34,977 bases of DNA from a bacterium (GCA_027021615.1 JALUTY010000067.1:1-34977), one strand, 5' to 3'. Positions 1 to 8,131 are shown, counted from the first letter of the stretch. Notes: generated by a model from the letters alone, not told the origin. A program made the numbers and translations.

Positions 1-70
1 GGGCCTGGTGGAGTGCCGCGCCCGGCCAAAGGTAGACCCCATGCCCCGCATGCAGGCCACCTTGCGGAAC
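1..70. other. Left edge, no gene seen
   Basis: No supported gene. This lies downstream of the minus-strand outer-membrane protein gene. The stretch GCCGCGCCCGGCC at about 16-28 loosely resembles one arm of the hairpin repeat found elsewhere in the window, but the match is too short to call a copy. No T-tract terminator was recognised. Confidence 0.4.
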
Positions 71-844
71 TCACCTCTGGTAGGTCAGCCCGGCGATCCA
101 GCCCCACGACAGCGCGTCCTGGGTTCCCCGGCGGCCCCCCAGGCTCAGGCGCCACCGGCCCAGCACCCAGTCGAGCACCAGACCATAGGTGGCGAAGTCC
201 CGTTTCCGGCGGATGCCGTAGGGCCCCGAGTACCCCGCCGCGTCCACGCCCACCCGGAACCGCCCCCCAACCAGGGGCAGCCGGGCACAGGCCCCCCAGG
301 TGAACACGTCATCCTGGGACCCTACCTTGGACCGGTCGCCCAGGATCCCGAGCCCCGCGTTTAACGACACGAGCACCGGCCCCATAGAGACGTCCCACAG
401 GCCGGTCAGAAACGCGTCCGTCTCGTCCGTGCCCAGCCCCCTCCGGTCCGAGGCGTTGGGCAGCTTCACCCCGAACCGGAAGCTGAACCCCTTGAGCGTG
501 TTCGGAAACAGCGACAGCTTGGTCCACAGCCGCACGTCGCCCGACTCGTACGCCGCCTCCCCTCCATCGGCCGGATCGAACCACAGAAGCTCGTACTGGG
601 CCGACACCTCCGCGTGGGGCCCCACTCCCAGGCTCGTCTCCACCTCGGGGAAGGTCCACAGCAACCCTTTCCCACCACGCAGGAGCTGGCTGTCCTGCCA
701 GGTGTGGCTCACCCCTATCGACGCGCTCCACCCGCCTTCCCTCAGGGTGGAGGCCTCCTCGGTCAGGTACGGCCACTCTGCGCGGCTCCAAACCGGAGTG
801 GCGAGCCACGCCAGAGCCAGGGCCGCCGCCACCAGCCAGCTCAT
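71..844 (-). CDS. Outer-membrane beta-barrel protein, Phenol_MetA_deg-like
   Basis: A 257-residue protein with an N-terminal signal peptide (MSWLVAAALALAWLATPVWS, cleaved near residue 20-22) followed by alternating amphipathic strands rich in Gly, Trp and Tyr and ending in an aromatic-rich strand (LTYQR). The segment with GDVRLWTKLSLF and FGVKLPNASDRRGLGTDETD resembles the MetA-pathway/transporter barrel family, in which a GD..L..K strand is followed by a KLPTGD-type turn. I infer an outer-membrane channel or barrel of unknown substrate. The chosen ATG at 844 overlaps the stop of the upstream DUF3786 gene (ATGA), so the two are probably translationally coupled; an alternative ATG lies 9 nt upstream. 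Fold assignment is by pattern only. Confidence 0.72.
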   Translation of the reverse strand: MSWLVAAALALAWLATPVWSRAEWPYLTEEASTLREGGWSASIGVSHTWQDSQLLRGGKGLLWTFPEVETSLGVGPHAEVSAQYELLWFDPADGGEAAYESGDVRLWTKLSLFPNTLKGFSFRFGVKLPNASDRRGLGTDETDAFLTGLWDVSMGPVLVSLNAGLGILGDRSKVGSQDDVFTWGACARLPLVGGRFRVGVDAAGYSGPYGIRRKRDFATYGLVLDWVLGRWRLSLGGRRGTQDALSWGWIAGLTYQR

Positions 845-1497
845 GGGGCACATCCCCGGCCGGCCCGACGGGTGAGATCGGCCACGGTCACGTTGGCCAG
901 GGCCCACAGCACGTCCAGGGCCAGGTGCAGGTGGGCCCTGGCATCCGTGAGCAGGGTGGCGGACGGAGGAAACTCGTCGGTGCCGGCCCACACCAGCACC
1001 CGCACCGGCACCCGTGGGAGAGCGGGAAGCTCCGCGGCGGCGTCCGCTCCTGCCACTGGCCGCCCCCCCACCCCCCGGGCCGCTACCGGCAGCCGGGCTG
1101 GATCCACACCGAACGCCGACTCCAACCGGGGCGTGGGCAGGGCATGGGGCCCCCGGAAGAAAGCATCCCCTCCCGGCAGGTCCCGGAACCGAACCCACTC
1201 CCCCCTCATGGGGGCCTCGAGCGCGCCAGCCAGGTAGGCCACGGCCACCAGGGCCCTCTGATATCCCACCGGGCGATCGGGCTCCCCGGCAAACCGGACG
1301 AGCCGCTTCGCCGGCACCACCTCCAGCTGCCGGCCGAGGATCGACAGGAGGAAGGCCCCGCCGTCCCATCGCACGCCGGCGGCCCGCGCCGCCTCGACCG
1401 GGTCCCGGGCCGAGAGCCGCTCCCAGTGGGCCGGATGCAGGTCCTCGGCTTTCGCGTAGCGTCGGTTCTCCTCGGGGTTCAGAGGTGCATCGGCCAT
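841..1497 (-). CDS. DUF3786 family protein
   Basis: A 218-residue soluble protein. The features that match DUF3786 are an N-terminal W..LS.RDP.EAA...GV segment, the central VRFRDLPGGDAFFRGPH segment, a FGVDPARL..AA...GG stretch, and the C-terminal PRVPVRVLVWAGTDEFPPSATLL, typical of the family's LPR.P....LW.GDEEFP signature. The function of the family is not established; it occurs mainly in anaerobes (sulfate and metal reducers, clostridia). The ATG at 1497 has a strong ribosome-binding site, GGAGGAG, 5 nt upstream. The stop overlaps the start of the outer-membrane barrel gene by 4 nt. It is divergent from the methyltransferase gene at 1580, with only 82 bp between starts. Confidence 0.8.
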   Translation of the reverse strand: MADAPLNPEENRRYAKAEDLHPAHWERLSARDPVEAARAAGVRWDGGAFLLSILGRQLEVVPAKRLVRFAGEPDRPVGYQRALVAVAYLAGALEAPMRGEWVRFRDLPGGDAFFRGPHALPTPRLESAFGVDPARLPVAARGVGGRPVAGADAAAELPALPRVPVRVLVWAGTDEFPPSATLLTDARAHLHLALDVLWALANVTVADLTRRAGRGCAP

Positions 1498-1579
1498 TGT
1501 GACTCCTCCGGGGGCAGGGTACTCTCTAGAGGATTGTAGGAGAAAAAGGCGCGCCCGAAAAACCCGACGAGGTTTCCCG

Positions 1580-2323
1580 GTGGACCCGAACCGGCTCCGA
1601 GCCCAGATTCTCGCCGTGTACGACCACACCGCCCGGGAGGGGGCCCGCCCCCCGAGCGGTCTGGGGCTCGCCGTGGGAGCCGATCTGGCCCGGCAGCTCG
1701 GGTACCCGGAAGGGGACCTGATTGGGATCCCCGAAGCGGTGTGTGGGGCGTTCGTGGGGGCCGGCTGCCTTGCGCCCGAGGTCACGGGCCCGGGCGCGGT
1801 GGCCGATCTGGGGTGCGGGGCGGGGCTCGACGCCTGGGTGCTGGCCCGTCGGGGACACCGGGTGGTGGCGCTCGACGCTTCGGAGGGCATGATGTGCCGG
1901 CTCGCCGGAGCCCTGCGGGGGGAGCCGGGTCTCCCGGTTCGGCCGGTGCGGGCGGTCCTGCCCCACCTGCCGCTGCGCTCCGGCGGGTTCCGGTGGGCGC
2001 TGCTGAACGGCGCCGCGAACCTGGTCCCCCAGAGGGACGAGCTCCTCCACGAGGTGAGCCGAGTCCTGGCCCCCGGGGGGACCGTGCTCGTGGCCGATCT
2101 GGTGGCGGTGGGGGAGATCCCCCGGGAGGTACGGGAGCAGCCCGAGGCATGGGCCTGGTGCGTGGCCGGCGCCGATCCCCCCCACCGCTGGACCGAGGGG
2201 CTGCGGAAGGCCGGCTTCTCCAAGATCCGGGTCGAGATCCTCGAGGAGTTCCCGCCCCTAGCCCGGGCCGTGATCCGTGCCCAGCGGAACGCGTGGGGGG
2301 AACCCGAGGAGCCAGGTGTGTGA
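1580..2323 (+). CDS. Class I SAM-dependent methyltransferase, ArsM-like
   Basis: A 247-residue Rossmann-fold methyltransferase. The SAM-binding motif I is VADLGCGAGLDAWVLA at about residues 73-88, followed by the acidic loop VVALDASEGM. Motif II/III occurs around LLNGAANLVPQRDELLHEVSRVLAPGG. The upstream part, LARQLGYPEGDLIGIPEAV, resembles the arsenite-methyltransferase segment (LGY....L..LPEGA) that precedes motif I, so the protein is probably an ArsM-type or related small-molecule methyltransferase. The paired cysteines usual in ArsM are not obvious, so arsenite as substrate is not supported. The start chosen is GTG at 1580, with GAGGT 7 nt upstream; an upstream in-frame ATG at 1499 would overlap the divergent DUF3786 start and its ribosome-binding site. 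Confidence 0.75.
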   Translation: MDPNRLRAQILAVYDHTAREGARPPSGLGLAVGADLARQLGYPEGDLIGIPEAVCGAFVGAGCLAPEVTGPGAVADLGCGAGLDAWVLARRGHRVVALDASEGMMCRLAGALRGEPGLPVRPVRAVLPHLPLRSGGFRWALLNGAANLVPQRDELLHEVSRVLAPGGTVLVADLVAVGEIPREVREQPEAWAWCVAGADPPHRWTEGLRKAGFSKIRVEILEEFPPLARAVIRAQRNAWGEPEEPGV

Positions 2324-2389
2324 AATCTGCCGGCCGGGCACCCCGGCGTTCGGTGTGAAATTTCGCGAACCCATCAAAACCAGGTAGAT

Positions 2390-2419
2390 TTGGGAGAATC
2401 GGCAGGTTTCTGGTAGAAT
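2390..2419 (+). promoter_or_regulatory. Putative sigma70 promoter for the CXXC/polyferredoxin operon
   Basis: TTGGGA at 2390-2395 and TAGAAT at 2414-2419, separated by 18 bp, lie in a locally AT-richer stretch 36 bp before the ATG of the small CXXC protein gene. The -10 match is good and the -35 match moderate. Confidence 0.5.
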
Positions 2420-2454
2420 GCATGCCCCCGGAGGGGGACCGCAAGGAGCGTGCC

Positions 2455-2586
2455 ATGCGCTGGACGTGGTGGACCGGTTTGGGGTTAGCGGGCGCCGCAG
2501 TGGCCCTGGGGTGGTACCTGGGTGAGGCCACCCAGGTCCTCATGAACGCGGCTACCGTGTGCCTGTCCTGCATGGGGATCGGCTGA
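2455..2586 (+). CDS. CD1871A-family small CXXC membrane protein
   Basis: A 43-residue peptide, missed by size cut-offs. It has one transmembrane helix (about residues 7-23), then GEATQVLMNAATVCLSCMGIG at the C terminus, so that it ends in a CXXC motif followed by GIG. This matches the CD1871A-type CXXC proteins of anaerobes, in which a single helix is followed by GE...VLNKA...CLEC.GIG. It has a clear ribosome-binding site (AAGGAG, 7 nt before ATG). It is separated by only 4 nt from the polyferredoxin membrane protein gene, the usual partner. The role is unknown; a redox or assembly partner of the polyferredoxin is a reasonable inference from context only. Confidence 0.85.
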   Translation: MRWTWWTGLGLAGAAVALGWYLGEATQVLMNAATVCLSCMGIG

Positions 2587-2590
2587 GGCG

Positions 2591-3475
2591 ATGCGCCAGT
2601 GGGTCCAGACCGCGGCAGCTCTCCTCCAAAACGCCTACTGGGCGTTTCCCTGGACCCGCACCCTCTATCAGGGCCCCCTCAAGAAGCTCTGCACCCCCGG
2701 CCTCAACTGCTACTCCTGCCCGGCAGCCGTGCTCGCCTGCCCATTGGGCACGATGCAGCACTTCCTGGCCGGGTGGCGACCGGCGCTCCGGTGGGGCACC
2801 TACCGGCTGGGGTTCTACGTGTTCGGGTTTCTGGCCGCCGTGGGGCTCCTGGGGGGCCGGGCCGCGTGCGGCTGGCTGTGCCCGTTCGGGTTCCTCCAAG
2901 AGGGGCTTCACCGGATTCCCTCCCCCAAGTTTCGGGTACCCCGGTTCCTCGGGGGGCTGCGCTATGCCGTGCTGGCCGTGTTCGCCGTGGGTCTTCCCCT
3001 GCTCCTCACCGGCCCGATGGGGTACGGCGAGCCCTGGTTCTGCAGGGCGGTCTGCCCGGCGGGAACCCTGGAGGCCGGCGGGTTGTTCTTCCTGATGCCC
3101 GCGCTCCAGGAGCAGATCGGGCTGTGGTTCTGGATCAAGATCGGCCTTTTGGTCGGCGTGCTGGGGTGGGCCGTGGTGGCCTTTCGCCCCTACTGCCGCA
3201 CCCTGTGCCCGCTGGGCGCCATCTACGGGATGATGAACCGGTGGAGCCTGCTCCGGGTCGATCACGACCCGGATCTCTGCACCGAATGCGGCCGCTGCGT
3301 CGAGGCCTGCCGGATCGGCCTCGACCCCCGCCGGGAGCCCGACCGAGCCTCGTGCCTGCGTTGCCTCACCTGTGCGACCCGGGCATGCCCCACCGGGGCC
3401 CTCACGGCGGCCGTGGGCTCCCGGCGGCTGGAGCGAAGGACCCCGTGCGCCCCACCTTCCACCCCCGCCTCGTAA
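2591..3475 (+). CDS. NapH/NosR-like polyferredoxin membrane protein
   Basis: A 294-residue integral membrane iron-sulfur protein. Hydrophobic helices near residues 73-92, 122-142 and 184-203 alternate with the cysteine signatures CGWLCPFG, CRAVCPAG and CRTLCPLG, the CX3CP motifs of the NapH/NosR/YccM family. The C-terminal cytoplasmic part has two ferredoxin-type motifs: CTECGRCVEAC, and CLRCLTCATRACP, whose last cluster is CX2CX2CX4CP. An N-terminal NCYSCPAAVLACPLG adds further cysteines. The family passes electrons between quinol or soluble donors and periplasmic acceptors. The physiological partner here is not shown. The gene follows the small CXXC protein by 4 nt and overlaps the next gene by 31 nt, which suggests one operon. 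Confidence 0.88.
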   Translation: MRQWVQTAAALLQNAYWAFPWTRTLYQGPLKKLCTPGLNCYSCPAAVLACPLGTMQHFLAGWRPALRWGTYRLGFYVFGFLAAVGLLGGRAACGWLCPFGFLQEGLHRIPSPKFRVPRFLGGLRYAVLAVFAVGLPLLLTGPMGYGEPWFCRAVCPAGTLEAGGLFFLMPALQEQIGLWFWIKIGLLVGVLGWAVVAFRPYCRTLCPLGAIYGMMNRWSLLRVDHDPDLCTECGRCVEACRIGLDPRREPDRASCLRCLTCATRACPTGALTAAVGSRRLERRTPCAPPSTPAS

Positions 3476-4464
3476 ACGGCCCCTTCGGCGATCCCGTGGT
3501 CCTGGTCCGGCTGCTGGGCCACGGACGCAACCTGCTCCTGGACCTGGGGGATCTCCACGGCCTCCCTGCCCGGCCCGTGCTCAAGGCCACCCACGCCTTC
3601 GTGACCCACGCCCATATGGACCACTTCTGCGGGTTGGACACGGTGGTTCGCTACAGTTTGGGCAGGGAACGGGTGTTTCGGGTGGTGGGTCCCCCGGGCA
3701 TCGCAGAGAGGGTGGAGGGAAAGCTGCGCGGATACACCTGGAACCTGGTGCACACCTATGATCAGGCGTTCCGTCTGGAGGTGCTGGAGTGGGGAAACGG
3801 CCGGGGCCGGTTGTGGGCGTTCCCCTGCCGGGAGGGGTTTCCCCGCCAAGACATGGGAACGGTGGAGCTGGCCGGGCAGGAACCCGCTCTTCGGATCGTG
3901 CACGCCGAGACCGCCTTTCGGGTCGTGGCCGCCGAGCTGGACCATCAGGTGCCCTGCCTCGCGTTCCGGCTGGAGGAGCCGGTGCACGTGAACGTGGCCC
4001 GGGATGCCCTGGACCGGCTCGGGCTCGATCCGGGGCCGTGGCTCAGGCCGGTCAAGCGGGCGGTGCAGGCCGGCCGGGGGGATGACCACCCGGTCCGGCT
4101 GCCGGACGGCCGGACCGTACCCCTGGGCGGGCTCCGGAAGGGCGGGGTGATCCGGCTCACCCGGGGTCAGAGGCTGGCCTATGTGGCCGACTGCCTGTGG
4201 CAGGAGCCCGGCCTCTCCCGGGCCGTGGCCCTGGCCAGGGACGCCCACATCCTCTACTGCGAGGCCGCGTTCCTTGCGGAGGATGCCCGACGGGCCAGGG
4301 AGCGATACCACCTCACCGCCGCCCAGGCCGGAGAGCTCGCTCGCCGGGCCGAGGTGGGGGAGCTTCGCATCTTCCACCTCTCCCCCAAGTACCGGGGCCG
4401 GGAGTCCGAGCTCCTCGCAGAAGCTGCCGAGGCCTTCGGTGGCCCGGTGGGCCTGGGGCCGTGA
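3445..4464 (+). CDS. Metallo-beta-lactamase-fold hydrolase, RNase Z-like
   Basis: A 339-residue protein of the metallo-beta-lactamase superfamily. The zinc motif is THAHMDHFCGLD (H55, H57, D59, H60), preceded by the strand LLLDLGD. The C-terminal HLSPKYRGRESEL resembles the HxSxRY end motif of ribonuclease Z (tRNA 3' processing), and YVADCLW carries the metal-ligand aspartate usually found as D in the middle of RNase Z. I infer an RNase Z-type nuclease, but the sequence diverges from the bacterial enzyme between residues 75 and 240, and an unrelated phosphodiesterase is possible. The start is GTG at 3445, preceded by AAGGA, overlapping the end of the polyferredoxin gene by 31 nt. It is convergent with pepF. 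Confidence 0.72.
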   Translation: MRPTFHPRLVNGPFGDPVVLVRLLGHGRNLLLDLGDLHGLPARPVLKATHAFVTHAHMDHFCGLDTVVRYSLGRERVFRVVGPPGIAERVEGKLRGYTWNLVHTYDQAFRLEVLEWGNGRGRLWAFPCREGFPRQDMGTVELAGQEPALRIVHAETAFRVVAAELDHQVPCLAFRLEEPVHVNVARDALDRLGLDPGPWLRPVKRAVQAGRGDDHPVRLPDGRTVPLGGLRKGGVIRLTRGQRLAYVADCLWQEPGLSRAVALARDAHILYCEAAFLAEDARRARERYHLTAAQAGELARRAEVGELRIFHLSPKYRGRESELLAEAAEAFGGPVGLGP

Positions 4465-4524
4465 GGGAGGAAACCCGGCGGTCGGGCAGCCGCACTCGGT
4501 CCCCGGGCCCGGGCATGGGCCCTG

Positions 4525-4556
4525 CTGGAGAGCCGGCGCGGTCCTCGCGTCGCCCG
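4525..4556 (-). repeat. Degenerate remnant of the hairpin repeat arm
   Basis: In the 104-bp convergent gap between the metallo-beta-lactamase-fold gene and pepF, TGGAGAGCCGGCGCGG followed by GTCGCC resembles the edge copy at 34911-34977 (TGGAGAGCCGGGCGCGG followed by GTCGCC). The match covers about 30 bp with several mismatches, so it may be a decayed copy. Confidence 0.3.
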
Positions 4557-4568
4557 AGCCCGGGCGGG

Positions 4569-6344
4569 TCAGGCCCCTCCGCCGGCCTCCAGGGCCGAGA
4601 CCATCGCCTCCAGGACCTCGTAGCCTCCCGCCCAGAACGCCGGGTCCTCCACGTTGTAGCCCAGGCCGGCCACCAACTCGCCCGGCGACCGGCTCCCGCC
4701 CGCGGCCAGCAGCTCCCGAAGCCTCGGCACGAAGGCCGCCCCCTCCTCCTGGTAGCGGCGGTACAGGGCCAGCACCAGCAGCTCGCCGAACACGTAGGCA
4801 TAGCAGTAGAACCGGGTGTGCACGAAGTGGGGGATGGCGCTCCACGCCCAACGGCTGGCCGGCACCTGCTCCACGGCGTCGCCGTAGGCCTCCTCCAGGG
4901 CCTCGAACCACAGCTCGCACAGTCGATCGTCCGACAGGTACCCGCCCTGCCGGTGAGCCCGGTACTCGAACTCCACGTAGAGGTTCTGGCGGAAGGTGGT
5001 GGCGATCACGTCCTCCACCCGCTCGGCCAGGAGGTTACGGCGCAGCACGGGGTCGAGGTCCTCGGCCTCGAGGCGGCGGGCCAGCAACAGCTCCCCGAAC
5101 ACGCTGGCGGTTTCGGCCATGGGAAGCACCGGGGAGTACTCGAGAAGCGGCTGGACCCGGGCCAGGGTGAAGTGGATGCCGTGGCCCAGCTCGTGGGCCA
5201 AGGTGGCCGCATCCCGAAGCTTGCCGGTGTAGTTCATGAGCACGTAAATCGGCAGATCGGGCGCCACGCCCATGCAAAACGCCCCTCCAGCCTTGCCGGG
5301 GCGGGGCGCGGCGTCGATGCGCCCCTCGTCGAAGAACCCCCGGGCGATCTCCTCGAACTCGTCCGCAAACCCGGCGTAGGCCTCCAGCACCCAGGCCCGG
5401 GCCCGGTCGAACGGAAGCGCCTCGGGCTCGGGCCCGGGCAACGGCGCCACCAGGTCGGTGCTCCACAGCCGGTCCACCCCGAGGGCCCGGGCCTTCCACC
5501 GGTAGTACCGCCGAGCCAGGCCGTAGTGGGCCCGGGTCACCTCCATCAGGGTCCCGACCGCCTTCGGGGTGAGCTCGTTGCGAAGGTGCACCGGCTCCAT
5601 GGGGTCCTGGTATCGCCGGAGCTCCAGGGTCTGGCGGTGGTCGAGGACCAGGGCGTTCCACACCGAGGTCAAGGTCACCCGCTGAGCCTCGTAGGCGTCG
5701 ATATAGGTTTCGTAGGCTTTGCGTCTCACCCCCCGGTCGGGATGCTTGAGCAGGGCCAGAAGCTCCGGCCCGGTCAGCTCCCGCTCCTCCCCGTCCAGCT
5801 CGAACCGGTAGCGAAACGACGAGGTGAGCTGGTCGTAGAGCTGCACGAACGCCGAGCGACCCACGAGGTCCTTGAGGGTCAGGATCTCCTCCTCGGCCTC
5901 CGACAGGCGATGGGGCCGAAAAGCCCGGCAGTGGGCCAGGTGGTGGCGGTACCGCGCCAGGCCCGGATGGGTCAGGGCCCGGGCGAACGCGGCGTCGTCG
6001 ATCCGATCAAGCTCGAGATCGAAGAACACCGTGTGCCGCTGGGCCCGGCTGGCCGCCTCCTTGACCTTCTGGAGAAGGGCCACGCTGTGGGGATCGGAGG
6101 AGTCGGCCGCGAACCGCAGGTGTGCGAACGCGTAAGGCCGCAGGGGTGCTCCCAGCGCGGCCTCGTAATCGTTCACGGCCAGGGCCAGGTCCGAGGCGCC
6201 GGCCTCCCCCACCCTGCCCCTCCAGGCCTCTCGGAAACGCAGGGCGGCGGGCTCGATGGCATCGATGTCCGCCCCAAGGGCGGGATCGTCCAGGCCGGCG
6301 TACAGGTGGTTCAGGTCCCATCGGGGAAGGTCGGTCGCACGCAT
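4569..6344 (-). CDS. pepF: M3-family oligoendopeptidase F
   Basis: A 591-residue cytoplasmic zinc metallopeptidase that would cleave short peptides. The HEXXH motif is AHELGHGIH (H384, E385, H388). The third zinc ligand region is MAETASVFGELL, some 25 residues downstream. The N-terminal WDLNHLYAGLDDPALGAD and the segment YIDAYEAQRVTLTSVWNALV are typical of PepF. The size matches the family (about 590-610 residues). The chosen ATG at 6344 gives MRATDLPRWDLNHLY with GGGAGTG 6 nt upstream; a 23-residue upstream extension (start 6413) has no family-like sequence. The gene stands alone on this strand, divergent from the DUF4911-tldD pair, and no regulator is evident. Confidence 0.93.
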   Translation of the reverse strand: MRATDLPRWDLNHLYAGLDDPALGADIDAIEPAALRFREAWRGRVGEAGASDLALAVNDYEAALGAPLRPYAFAHLRFAADSSDPHSVALLQKVKEAASRAQRHTVFFDLELDRIDDAAFARALTHPGLARYRHHLAHCRAFRPHRLSEAEEEILTLKDLVGRSAFVQLYDQLTSSFRYRFELDGEERELTGPELLALLKHPDRGVRRKAYETYIDAYEAQRVTLTSVWNALVLDHRQTLELRRYQDPMEPVHLRNELTPKAVGTLMEVTRAHYGLARRYYRWKARALGVDRLWSTDLVAPLPGPEPEALPFDRARAWVLEAYAGFADEFEEIARGFFDEGRIDAAPRPGKAGGAFCMGVAPDLPIYVLMNYTGKLRDAATLAHELGHGIHFTLARVQPLLEYSPVLPMAETASVFGELLLARRLEAEDLDPVLRRNLLAERVEDVIATTFRQNLYVEFEYRAHRQGGYLSDDRLCELWFEALEEAYGDAVEQVPASRWAWSAIPHFVHTRFYCYAYVFGELLVLALYRRYQEEGAAFVPRLRELLAAGGSRSPGELVAGLGYNVEDPAFWAGGYEVLEAMVSALEAGGGA

Positions 6345-6443
6345 CGGATCACTCCCAGTAGCTGCGGTCGTTGGTCGGGCCTTCGGCGCCACGGCATCAC
6401 GGTTCGGGATCATGGGGTCTGTTGGAGAGCCGCGGCCGGTCGG

Positions 6444-6472
6444 TTCCCGTGGGCGGGCGGATCGGCTATGCT
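6444..6472 (+). promoter_or_regulatory. Weak putative promoter for DUF4911-tldD
   Basis: TTCCCG at 6444-6449 and TATGCT at 6467-6472, 17 bp apart, lie 22 bp before the ATG at 6495. The -35 element is poor; the call rests mainly on position and on the -10 hexamer. Confidence 0.3.
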
Positions 6473-6494
6473 ACCGGCATCGAAAGGAGGAGTC

Positions 6495-6749
6495 ATGGCC
6501 CAGGTTCCCCGGGAGATCTGGGTGGAGTGCCGGGTCCCCCACGCCCACATCTACTTCGTGCGCTACACCCTGGACGCTTACGACGGCCTTTGCCTGGCGT
6601 CCACGGTGGAGGATCCCTCCGGCCGGATCCGGCTCCTCAGCACCGAGGACCGTGCCGAGGAGCTGGACCGAGTCCTCCAAACCCTGACCGAGGAGGTGCC
6701 GCTTCAGGTCGTCGGGCGGGGCACCCTCAATCCGGGAGGCACGGCATGA
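6495..6749 (+). CDS. DUF4911 family small protein
   Basis: An 84-residue soluble protein. The pattern VPHAHIYFVRYTLDAYDGLCLASTVEDPSGRIRLLST..RAEELDRVLQTLTEEV matches DUF4911, which has the arrangement .V....I.Y.RF.LE.YDGLA...T.D...G...L..P......V...L..L. Function is unknown. It has a very strong ribosome-binding site (AAAGGAGGAG, 4 nt before ATG) and its stop overlaps the tldD start (ATGA), so it is co-translated with tldD. Linkage of DUF4911 to tldD suggests a peptide-processing context, which is inference from position only. Confidence 0.8.
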   Translation: MAQVPREIWVECRVPHAHIYFVRYTLDAYDGLCLASTVEDPSGRIRLLSTEDRAEELDRVLQTLTEEVPLQVVGRGTLNPGGTA

Positions 6750-8131
6750 CGATCCCGTTCGACCCCGGCCGGGTGCTCGGCCTGGCGCTCTCCCGGGGCG
6801 GGGAGCTTGCGGAAGTGTACTGGGAGTCGGCCCGGAGCGCCACCGTGGTGCTGGAGGCCGGAAGGGTGGAAGGGGCCCGGGCCGGGCTCGCCCAGGGGGC
6901 CGGGATTCGGGTGTTCGAAGGGGAGCACGAGGTCTACGGCCACCAGACCGCGCCCGCCCCCTCGACCCTGGAGGACCTGGCCCGGGAGGTGGCCCGGCTC
7001 CGGCCCGACTCGGGACCGGCGGTGATGGTGGGAGCCGATGCCGGCGTGCCGCTGGCGGGTCCCAGCGCAGACCCTTTCGCGGGCCTCGACCTGGGCGCCC
7101 GTGCGGACCTGGCGCGCCGGATCGATCGGGTGGCCCGGGCCGCCGACCCCCGAGTGGTCCAGGTGCGGATGGTCTACCGGGATCACGCCCAGGAGGTCTG
7201 GGTCGCGCCGTCCGACGGCCCACCGGTGCGGGACCTGCGCACCGGGTTCTATCTGGGCGTGCTGGTGGTGGCGCGGGACGGTGAGGTGGTCCAGACCGGG
7301 TACGAGGCGATGGCCGCCTCGAGGGGGTGGGAGGCGTTCGATGAGCAACCGCCCGAGGAGCTGGCGCTGACCGCGGCTCGCAGGGCCGTGCGGCTCCTTT
7401 TGGCACCCCGTGCCCCGGCCGGCCGGATGCCTGTGGTGCTCGCCAGTCAGGCGGGAGGAACCATGGTGCACGAGGCCGTGGGCCACGGCCTGGAGGCCGA
7501 CCTGGTGCTCCAGGGCCACTCGGTGTACGCGGGTCGGATCGGGGAGACCGTAGCCTCGGAGCTCGTCACTGTGGTGGACGACCCCACCCTGCCCGGGCAG
7601 AGGGGCTCGTACCGGTTCGACGACGAGGGGACCCCGGCCCAACGGACCGTGCTGGTGGAGCAGGGGGTCCTCAAGGGGTTCCTCCACAGCCGCACCACGG
7701 CCCATCGCATGGGGATGCGTCCCACCGGCCACGGCCGACGGGAGTCGTTCGCCCACCGACCCATCCCCCGGATGGGGAACACCCTGATCGTTCCGGGGCC
7801 CCACGCTCCGGAGGAGATCCTGCGCGAAACCCCCACGGGTCTGTACGTGACCCGCATGGGCGGGGGCCAGGTGGACACGGTGAGCGGGGACTTCGTGTTC
7901 GAGGTGGCGGAGGGGTTCCGGATCGAGAACGGTCGGGTGGGCGAACCGGTCCGGGGCGCCACCTTGGTGGGGAACGGGCCCCGGGTGCTCCGGGAGATCG
8001 ACCGGGTCGGTTCGGACCTGGGGTTCTCGGTGGGCACCTGCGGCAAGGACGGCCAGGGGGTGCCCGTGGCCGACGCCCAACCCACCCTGCGAATCCCCGA
8101 GATGGTGGTGGGCGGTGAGGCCGGCTGTTGA
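6746..8131 (+). CDS. tldD: TldD/PmbA family metallopeptidase subunit
   Basis: A 461-residue protein of the TldD/PmbA (U62) family. The zinc signature HEXXXH is HEAVGHGLEAD, H242 to H247, within the conserved context GGTMVHEAVGHGLEADLV. Other family features are the Q/R-rich FDDEGTPAQRTVLVEQGVLKGFLHSRTTA segment, the PRMGNTLI block and the C-terminal CGKDGQGVPVADAQPTLRIPEM. The HEXXXH motif marks it as the catalytic TldD side rather than PmbA/TldE, which lacks it; no partner tldE is in the window. The TldD/E complex degrades unfolded peptides and matures some ribosomal peptides. The start is ATG at 6746, overlapping the DUF4911 stop. The stop codon is itself part of the inverted-repeat element that begins at 8128. 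Confidence 0.93.
   Translation: MTIPFDPGRVLGLALSRGGELAEVYWESARSATVVLEAGRVEGARAGLAQGAGIRVFEGEHEVYGHQTAPAPSTLEDLAREVARLRPDSGPAVMVGADAGVPLAGPSADPFAGLDLGARADLARRIDRVARAADPRVVQVRMVYRDHAQEVWVAPSDGPPVRDLRTGFYLGVLVVARDGEVVQTGYEAMAASRGWEAFDEQPPEELALTAARRAVRLLLAPRAPAGRMPVVLASQAGGTMVHEAVGHGLEADLVLQGHSVYAGRIGETVASELVTVVDDPTLPGQRGSYRFDDEGTPAQRTVLVEQGVLKGFLHSRTTAHRMGMRPTGHGRRESFAHRPIPRMGNTLIVPGPHAPEEILRETPTGLYVTRMGGGQVDTVSGDFVFEVAEGFRIENGRVGEPVRGATLVGNGPRVLREIDRVGSDLGFSVGTCGKDGQGVPVADAQPTLRIPEMVVGGEAGC

Noticed and set aside
4197-6749. An 850-codon plus-strand open frame running through the oligopeptidase region
   Set aside because: Only its last 84 codons, from 6495, are a real gene (DUF4911); the remainder is antisense to pepF.
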